Position numbers and translations under genes: made by a program. Under the pieces are notes generated by a model. It made no database searches, was not told the origin of the DNA, and worked only from the letters and a program-made list of their open reading frames with translations. A stretch of DNA of 64,000 nt from Deroplatys truncata (lineage: Eukaryota; Arthropoda; Insecta; Mantodea; Mantidae). Location of the stretch: assembly GCA_030765065.1 (NCBI GenBank), contig CM060990.1:665086618-665150617 (forward strand), written 5' to 3'. Shown here piece by piece: positions 56,965 through 64,000 of the stretch (the first letter of the stretch is position 1; every line of letters begins with the position of its first letter).

Positions 56965-57239
56965 TCTCCCCCTGGCCACCGAAGTCGACGTCCTCGTCGA
57001 CAGAAAGAACATAAATATAAAATACAGGAAAAAACAAAAGAAAGACATACCAAAAAAAAAATGACATACAAATGTGTGATGTAAAATAAAACAGTAATAA
57101 ATATGTGTGGTTAGCACCCAGCCGACGACAATGGTGCTGGGCGATGACGAGAAGCGAGGAACATAAGTGCTGTCGACGTAGTATTGTTAATGCACTTAGC
57201 TGTAGCATCCCGCACACGCACACACCACGCTGCCTTAGT

Positions 57240-57569
57240 TCACAGGCACACTACACTGCGCAAAAGGGTGATGAACTGCCGTAACTGTTTGTGGGTGAGT
57301 TTAGACAGTGCCCACAACGACGATTTGTCCTGGTGTAGAATTAGCACCGCAGGTCTCTGGTGATGACAACAGGGTGGGCAGTCGCTGGCTTGGACTGCCC
57401 CCCGACATGGTGGCTCCTTATGCCACGGCAGTGTAGTGGCTGCCCGACAGCTTCCCTGTGGTGTTTCTTGACTTCTGGTGTGCCCTGGGGATGCTGATGC
57501 ACCTTCTCGCTCTCTGCCACAGCACAATACTAAAACAAAACCACCACACAATAAACAGGATGCTCCCAC
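57240..57569 (-). other. Unrecognised 109-codon ORF in delta interior
   Basis: The frame has Cys-rich and Pro-rich parts but no CCHC knuckle, protease or RT motif. It is probably not coding. Its sense orientation within the element is the only point in favour. Confidence 0.2.
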
Positions 57570-57681
57570 AAAGAATCACACATAAAAGAAGGGTATGTCA
57601 TTTACAATTAAAGATTTTAAAGTTTGAAAAATGTACACTAAAAATTCTTTTGACATGGGGCAACCGGTGCCTCCACCAATT

Positions 57682-58166
57682 TGTCGCATGCCTCACATTT
57701 TGTAATTAATTATTTAACTTCAGTGGTGGGCAACTCGCTTGCGAGAGGGATCGTTATTCAAACAAAGGAAACTTTAATTTAAGAGGCACCGACAAAGGGA
57801 CGCAGCTAAAGTTAAATTCACAACATAATTTACACTAATATAATTCCTGGCTGAAGGGAGAGGCAAGGATTCTATTCTACCATAATGAAAGCTGAAAGAA
57901 GAAGAACTAATAGATTTATTTAACAAAGACTTACCCCATGTGCCTGCCGGGGCGAGGACGCCATATCGTTGGGCAGCTATCCGTACACCTCACACAAAGA
58001 CTCGTCCCAGACTGACTGAGAATACCCGTTAAGCTTGGCGTCACTAACGCCATCCCCACCAATGAGACTGTTTCCCCTTAAACACCCCTCCTCAGATAAA
58101 CTGCCAACCTACAACTTGGGTAACCAGAGGGCGCATTACCAATATATAATCTGTGCACATGCCACA
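57682..58166 (-). repeat. Delta 5' LTR
   Basis: Identical to the other LTR except T for A at 58023. The primer-binding-site candidate is at 57665-57675. Confidence 0.9.
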
Positions 58167-58368
58167 TTATGTTGGCCCACCCCATCCTTTCCAAGACATA
58201 GTAAAACCGCAGCAAGGATTCGAAATGCTTCATTTTGAAGCTACAAATTCAAGATTAAGGCAAACCTTAGTACACAGGTATCCTCCATATATTATCAAAC
58301 TTCAAAAGCCGGTTTCAGCCGAACATAAATTGGGATTGAAAGGGTACAATTAGCAGCTACGTTCACGT

Positions 58369-59055
58369 TGAAACGTGTTTTTCTAATCCAAGAGGAAGTG
58401 GATTGAATGTAGGAATAATGGCAGATTTGTACTTGAAAATATATTACATAATTAATTAATAAGCCGAATTTCTTTTATTTAATATACTTGCATTCAATAA
58501 CATACATAATTACCTTTTTAGAAACCCTTATTCTTTCACAATTCTTTACATTCTTAACGGCTTCAATACATTAAATTAAATTACAGTAATTACGTGCTTG
58601 CTTCCTGCTCTCACATTTACCGATATCTCTGAAATCTAAACAGCAATAAATCTATAGTTCGGACCTTTCCCCGGTGAATAATTACAAAAGAGAATTTTGA
58701 ATAAGTTAAGCCAAAAAGGAATTTAGAAATACCGTCCGAAATGCCTTCTGTCTAAACGCTGTCCTGCTGTTTTCCTCGTGATCTCTCTCGCCGTCGAAGA
58801 AAGATTGATCAGCCTTGTGGAGTGCACGTTGAGGAGAGCTGCCACTAATCCGGCGCCTGCGCAGTCGACGATCACCATCGCCTCACGTACTACACAACTC
58901 AACTACACAAAACTTCGCGCATTCTTCTTGTTGTTGTCTCTTGACAAACCACTACCATAGTCGTTTCACTACTGTTCCCGTAGCTGTCAATCTTCCTTTA
59001 GTGGAACCCGTCATCGCCTAGAGTAGGTTTCTCCGGGGAGGGTCAATTTGCCACA
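58369..59055 (-). mobile_element. Solo LTR, family gamma (copy 2)
   Basis: The 687-bp segment is flanked by ACGT on both sides (58365-58368, 59056-59059). On the minus strand it runs TGTGGCAAATTGACCC to ACACGTTTCA and aligns with 30312-30997 throughout. It lies 200 bp from the delta element. Confidence 0.85.
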
Positions 59056-59059
59056 ACGT

Positions 59060-59510
59060 TATTACGTTAATGCCGGAATACTTCTATACCTCTCCCATTC
59101 TATCCGACACTTCTTCCTCTGCGCAGTGACCATGCCAGTGATTTTATAAAAACCGTAATAAAACCGCTTTCTAAATCTTGGGTCAAAAATTTAATAGCAC
59201 ACCATTTTGTGTTCAAGCGATTTGCATGGTAAGTAGAAACGACCATAAACAGGTACAATTTTGTGTACAGCTGGATTCGTACACTAATAACGGTAAAGAA
59301 AATTGGTATAGCTACTAAACTATTCATACAAAACCAGCTCATGTGATTTTGTGTTTTAAAACTTTTGCAGTATCACGTTGTTTACTCTTAGCTAGGCATT
59401 TATGGTTTTTGAATTATTATAAACTCCCCTTTAAGTTTCATAATAATCGCTCCAACCTTTCTCGAGTAGAAAAATCCCTGTGTTTCATCCACATGATTAT
59501 CACTATGGTT
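59060..59510. other. Spacer, no recognised gene
   Basis: The 80-codon minus ORF at 59100-59342 has no motif. A short M terminal palindrome ('tctataccacgtacatagca') is near 59520. Confidence 0.35.
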
Positions 59511-59552
59511 TCTTACTTTCTATACCACGTACATAGCAGGTAGAGAAAAATT

Positions 59553-59845
59553 AAATTGAGTTTTATTTGTGGACGCTCTTTATCTCCTGTGGTCCTTAGC
59601 ATTCCATTCTATATTGGGTGTGAAAGGCGGGTAATTTTGCTCAGAGGCCTCTTTATCAGGCTTGAGGTTCCTTTGCGTGCCGTAAACCTATGACACAGTA
59701 ACACCGGCTTTACCCCTCTTCCGAAGGAAGCCATGCTAAGGATTTTTACGCCCGAAAAAATTCCATCTCCCTCCGCCGGGTTTGAACCCGCGACCTCTGG
59801 AACTAGAGGCTAGCATGGTAACCACTACACCACGGAGGACGACAT
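59553..59845 (-). repeat. SINE A copy 5, full length
   Basis: About 290 bp with tRNA-like head at the right: on the minus strand GTGTAGTGGTTACCATGC (A-box region) and GCGGGTTCAAACCCGGC (B box). It ends at the left with 'attaaattgagttttattt'. It is the best copy for defining the family. Confidence 0.85.
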
Positions 59846-59952
59846 AGGTAGAGAAGGTACTGCATTCGGACCAAACATTCGTTACCGAGATTTCACCGAA
59901 CATGCATGTTCTGAGGCCACAAAATCCAAATAAAGCATTTTTATCAAAAGAT

Positions 59953-60004
<52 letters not shown>

Positions 60005-60668
60005 TATTTAAGTTCAGTACGTTCCAAAGATGCTGCACGAAGATCTTAAAGAACATCCCCCACCCCAACTACCCTTCACATGGAACACTTTTCAAAATTT
60101 TTGATTTTCCAAAAAATAACTAACAATTTTGATTAAAATACCATATATTAAAAATATTTACATGACAAATAAAATATATGTGTGTCCTGAATTTCTGGTA
60201 GTAGCCCTGTTAAGTCCTCTTCATTCGGAAGGAATTATAAACCTGCACAACTTGTAAACGTTAAGCGATAAACGAAAACGAGCTGAACAAAAATATAGAT
60301 CTCTTTAAGAAACAAAAATTATTTCAAATAGCTTTCTTGTGGCGTAAGCCATTTCGAAATATCCGTTATTAATGGTTCAAATTGTTCAATACTTAGCCAT
60401 TCTTTTAAAGTCCTGTCGATTTTCAGCCGTTTCTCGCGATGTCGTGAAAAGAGCATGAAATTTTAAGACCGTGTAGCGTCCAGTTCTAAAACATTTGACT
60501 ATCTCTATTCCCTTTGTATCTATAACGAAATGTGTAATGTATTTCCGGAAAGGTTTAACTCGCTTAAAATGAATTAGATAGGAAAGTAAACTTTCGTAAA
60601 ATTATTTGTATACCCACTCATAAATGATAAAGGGTAGAGAAAGTCATGTGAATGTAACACACCACATC
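59846..60668 (-). repeat. Family M, copy 7, full length, with GT tract
   Basis: From 'aggtagagaaggtactgcat' through 'gagatttcaccgaacatgc' and 'cttcacatggaacacttttc' to 'agagaaagtcatgtgaatgt'. The core carries a long GT tract. Confidence 0.75.
59955..60003 (+). repeat. (GT)n microsatellite inside M copy 7
   Basis: About 24 GT units at the same place in the repeat as the tract in M copy 3. Confidence 0.9.
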
Positions 60669-60818
60669 CGTTTTATGTATCTTATAGAAACTATTATTAT
60701 AATACCTTATTCTTCTTCTCACTTCAAGTTAATGGAGATGCGTTTTTACAAAAATCCTTTCATTACGCTTCGTAGATTGACGCAGGTAATTCTTTCTGCC
60801 CCAAGTTTAGGCGCAATA

Positions 60819-61542
60819 TGACGCAGCCACGCTCCGTACTCCAACAATGAAGCAATACCTTTGCCTCACGGTTGCTGCTTGTCTCCTCCTAGATGGTTCT
60901 TCTTATTTTGCCACGATTGCTCCAGCATGAAACCTTAACCTCGGGGTATGCGTGGGTGTGTACAGAGAAACACGATCGCTGTCTTAGAACACATTTATTC
61001 ACTATTTAAAATAATACTGCGGTTTGCCGATCACCATTAAATGCATACGAAGTTACTTTGTCTTTACCAAGACCGAAGAATATTACCTACGGCTAAGCGT
61101 TCTACTCTCTAGCATGTTCGCCGCCAATGTTCACAACTCGACGAGAATGTCGTCCCGTTCTCGCCAGGCACTCAGGACAGACTGATCTACCCACGCTACT
61201 ACAAGGAAAAACAAGCTACTGCTTCCCCTCTCTCCCCTCAAACGCTCGTCACAACTTAGCGTCATGATGCTTAGAGTGGCCTTCACCAGGTTAAGTGCAG
61301 CTGTACTCGGCTAGTTACCAGGAAAAACTTGCTTCAATGGTATTTACCCTTTCTACCTGGGGCTGGTCCCTATTTAACAAAACTGTGTCTGTCTTGTCTT
61401 TCTGTCGATTTTACAGTCAACAATTTTCACAATGCTTCTCCTTTTTATACATACACTGATTTTAAATATCTTATTACTTATTTTATATCACTATCTTTCT
61501 TAGAATATTATGATCATTATTGCCTTTATAATTCCGGCTTCA
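60819..61542 (+). mobile_element. LTR, family beta (copy 2)
   Basis: The 724-bp segment runs from TGACGCAGCC to CCGGCTTCA and aligns with 8045-8775 throughout. The flanks (AATA, AGAT) do not match clearly. The ORF at 61329-61616 spans it and the adjoining SINE. Confidence 0.75.
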
Positions 61543-61554
61543 AGATAAAAAAAA

Positions 61555-61797
61555 TTACATTGAGTGTTATTTATGGAACTGCATTCCATTCAATATTGGT
61601 CGTGAAAGACCGGTAATTTTGCTCAGAGGCCTCTTTATCTGGCTTGAGGTTGTTTCACGTGCCGTAAGTCTACGACACAGTAACACCGGTTTTACTTCGC
61701 TTCCGAAGGAAGCCGTGCTAAGGATTTTTACGCCCGAAAAAATGCATCGCCTCCGCCGCGTTTGAACCCGGGTCGCTGTATGCTGCATTTGAATTAC
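61555..61797 (-). repeat. SINE A copy 6
   Basis: Has 'tgaaagaccggtaattttgc', 'cttccgaaggaagccgtgc' and 'tttttacgcccgaaaaaatg', with GCGTTTGAACCCGGG as the B-box region. The A-box part of the head is lost. Confidence 0.75.
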
Positions 61798-61799
61798 CA

Positions 61800-62075
61800 T
61801 ACCACTTGTATGAAATCGCGAGAAACCGAAGAATGGTAATTTGGCACCCCAGATGGTAAGATATTGTAAAATTCAAACCAACAGCAACAAACGTTTCTGG
61901 TTAATACTATAGCTTATTTGACATAAATGGACTGTATAATTTTTTTGTGTTATAAGCTTTTATCCATTCCGTGTGGTTTTTCAGTTAAATAAAGTTATGC
62001 AAACTTAATTCAGAATGAGGAGAACTTCACAGCATATTCACAGAAAATTTAATTACTTATCTTTTATTGGTCACA
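61800..62075. other. AT-rich spacer
   Basis: No supported feature. Confidence 0.4.
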
Positions 62076-62079
62076 AATA

Positions 62080-62360
62080 AAATTATACTTCTGAAGTTTT
62101 AATTAAACTCGTTAGTCCTATTCGGGAAAGTAAAACAGAACGAAAAGTTTCCCATGCAAAGCGTAGCTTCTTGAAAAATATTCGTGCTGTACTTGAATTA
62201 TTTTGATATTTAAGAGACTTATCGTTTTTTGACTTTATGTTGCTCAGTCACACTAACCTTATTCTAAAATTTTCCCTTTGGATTCAGCGAACCTCAGAAC
62301 AAGTATTTCAAGTAATACTTTGGCACTGGACTTTTCGGCGGAATGAAAGGTAACGTATAG
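62080..62360 (+). repeat. Family M, copy 9, diverged 3' half
   Basis: The order of family blocks is kept in diverged form: 'aaactcgttagtcctattcg', 'tttcccatgcaaagcgtagc', 'ttcttgaaaaatattcgtgc', 'ccctttggattcagcgaacc', 'ggcggaatgaaaggtaacg'. It ends just before copy 8 starts. Confidence 0.45.
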
Positions 62361-62407
62361 AAACAGTCGCATACCACTTACTCGTAAATGCCTGTGAATA
62401 TAACTTC

Positions 62408-63165
62408 AAAAATGTAATGTTACATTCACATGACTTTCTCTACCCTCTATCGCTTTTTAGTGGGCATACAAACTACTGTTACTAAAGCTTAGCTTTCTAT
62501 CACTTCATTTTAATCCAGATAAACCTTTGCAGAAATAGCTACATTATGCATTTCGTTATAGATACAAGGGGAACAGCCATAGTGAAATAATTAAGAACTG
62601 GACGCTATATGCTGGCTTTAAAATTCTATACTCTTTTCCATGTAATCGCGAGAAACATCTGGAAATTGACAGTATTTTGAAAGAATGACAAATGTATTGA
62701 AAAATTCTAACCATTAATAACGGATATATTAGAAATGGCTTGTGCCCCCAAAAAAGTTATTTGAAATAATTTCTGCGTTTTAAAGAGATTTTCATTTTTT
62801 GTGTAGTATGTTTTCGTCTATCGCTTAACGTTAACCAGTTATATAGGTACAAGATTATACAAAATTCCTTCCGAATAAAGATAACTTACAGGCTATTCCA
62901 AGAAAATCCAAGATAAACATTTTATTTGTAGTGTAAATATCTTTAATATGTCGTATTTTAATAAAAATCGTTATAGCTATTCCTTAGAAAATTAAAAATA
63001 TGCAACAACCTTCCATGTAAAGGGAGGGCTGGCGGTGGGGGATTTTCTTGAAAATCTTTGTGTCGCATCTTTTGGAAGATACTGAACTTAAATACGAAGT
63101 TTGCTGTTTATCCGATTTTTCATTTTTGAGCTATGATGTTCAGACACACACACAGACCTTTTTCT
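62408..63165 (+). repeat. Family M, copy 8, 3' truncated
   Basis: From 'atgttacattcacatgactt' through 'attttcttgaaaatctttgt' and 'tttgagctatgatgttcaga' to a short ACAC run near 63145, after which the family sequence stops. Confidence 0.7.
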
Positions 63166-63167
63166 AT

Positions 63168-63612
63168 TTTCTTTTTGTTCGTTTTATTCATAAAATAGCA
63201 GCGTAGCTGTAGAAGAACCTGTTCTTGGCAAAAAGGGCGATGTTTTCAAGTAATCTATGGGTTCGAGAGATACTAATGCCCGTCTGATTCACCCGGTATA
63301 GTGGGCAAATGCCAATATTGACTTCATCGGGTGAAGTTTTGTATATCTCAAGAATTATAAAGGTCCTTTGGATCACATGTTATTTCACAATTTCACTGTG
63401 TACACAATAAGAAACAAAATTTATGTTAGTCGTTAATAAATACTTCAGGTGAACATGGTAAGTGCTAAATTTACTTATGCATAAATGGTGAGCCCTCCGT
63501 ATGTAATAGACTGGAAACTCCAGTACTTAAGTGTTCCTCGAAATCAGCCAACGCTTGATTAAGACATGCTGTTTGTATAAAACGGTTGTCTTTATAGGTT
63601 ATTAAAACATAT
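63168..63612. other. AT-rich spacer
   Basis: The 62-codon minus ORF at 63188-63376 has no motif. Confidence 0.35.
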
Positions 63613-63615
63613 ACA

Positions 63616-64000
63616 GGGTTATTCAAAAAGAAGGAGCAGATTTTAAATATTTATTTCTGATGAACGACAATAAATGGGGACACATGTCATACATCACCGA
63701 ATAGAGAAATGTTCAAAGTTTTATTTTTTGTATTCAAAATAAGCACCATTTGTTATACGAGGACGACCAGTACTTTTCAGTTTGCATAAGCACCCATCTT
63801 CTACGAATTTATTGTATCAATTGTAAATTTTTTATGACGAGGCGGCTCGTTGTTGAACTTGCAGCGAAATGCACGCACCAATAAAACAATGGATTCACTG
63901 TTTGTATAATGCAGCACACAAAACGACTTTTCCTGTGGCGTCGCCATTTTCTCGTAAACAAACACAGCGTCGTTGTAGGCACTGAATGGAACTAATAGGT
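63616..64000 (-). mobile_element. IS630/Tc1-superfamily element, deleted, cut by window end
   Basis: It begins ACAGGGTTATTCAAAAAGAA, a terminus type seen in insect IS630-Tc1 relatives. On the minus strand the right part (63945 downward) encodes MATPQEKSFCVLHYTNSESI and then FRCKFNNEPP, the N-terminal HTH domain known as DUF4817. The frame breaks near 63815. Shortly afterwards the 3' terminal sequence follows, so the catalytic part is missing. The other end lies beyond 64000. Confidence 0.65.

Larger units (their letters stand above)
56480..58166 (-). mobile_element. Complete short LTR element, family delta
   Basis: Two direct 485-bp LTRs (56480-56964, 57682-58166) enclose 717 bp, with TTAT duplicated on both sides (56476-56479, 58167-58170). 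The LTRs differ at one position (A at 56821, T at 58023). On the minus strand a polypurine tract (GGGGGAGA, 56965-56972) touches the 3' LTR. A primer site candidate, TGGAGGCACCG, begins six bases inside the 5' LTR and resembles the complement of the end of a threonine tRNA. No gag or pol is visible in 717 bp. It is a TRIM-like or internally deleted element that moved recently with proteins supplied in trans. Confidence 0.9.

Noticed and set aside
1-64000. CRISPR arrays, operons or prokaryotic gene clusters
   Set aside because: No regular repeat-spacer array and no bacterial-type coding density; all signals are those of an animal genome.

Overview
The window looks like intergenic or intronic DNA from a large, AT-rich animal genome, most likely an insect. 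The evidence is the density of insect-type mobile elements (mariner and Tc1 transposases, an HTH/DUF4817-type IS630 relative, a piggyBac-like element, tRNA-derived SINEs and a LINE reverse-transcriptase tail), the dinucleotide microsatellites, and the absence of any long open reading frame. A hemimetabolous insect with a big genome fits the style, but the species cannot be named from this sequence.

The window is dominated by layered mobile DNA. Four families with long terminal repeats can be delimited by TG...CA ends and mostly by 4-bp target-site duplications. Family alpha has nine solo LTRs or fragments (1272, 6671, 19743, 23996, 24444, 26178 minus, 41659, 46605 minus, 50601), one of them nested inside another. 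Family beta has two copies (8045, 60819) and family gamma two solo LTRs (30312 and 58369 minus). Family delta is one short, complete element (56480-58166) whose two 485-bp LTRs differ at one base, so it inserted recently. No gag-pol coding region is visible for any family.

DNA transposons include a Tc1 element (37969-39049), a mariner with a broken transposase (34603-35820), an internally deleted mariner (11116-11789), a mariner fragment rearranged into a hairpin (32477-32975), two copies of a Tc1-like TIR element (16031, 52092), a piggyBac-like TTAA element (44542-45734), an almost perfectly palindromic MITE (13517-13883) and a hAT-like pair of ends (39498-40291). A dispersed family called M here occurs about nine times and carries a CA/GT-rich core that has repeatedly grown into microsatellites. 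At least six groups of tRNA-derived SINEs are scattered through the window.

Very little host coding sequence is visible. The best case is one exon of a multi-span membrane protein on the minus strand at 55528-55806, with good splice sites at both ends. The most unusual non-repeat signal is a pair of related promoter/leader segments (about 838-1235 minus and 47840-48240 plus). Each begins with an array of heat-shock elements followed by a CCAAT box and a GTGAA-rich leader, and neither is followed by a reading frame. They may be orphan heat-shock-gene 5' regions or the regulatory part of an unknown mobile element.
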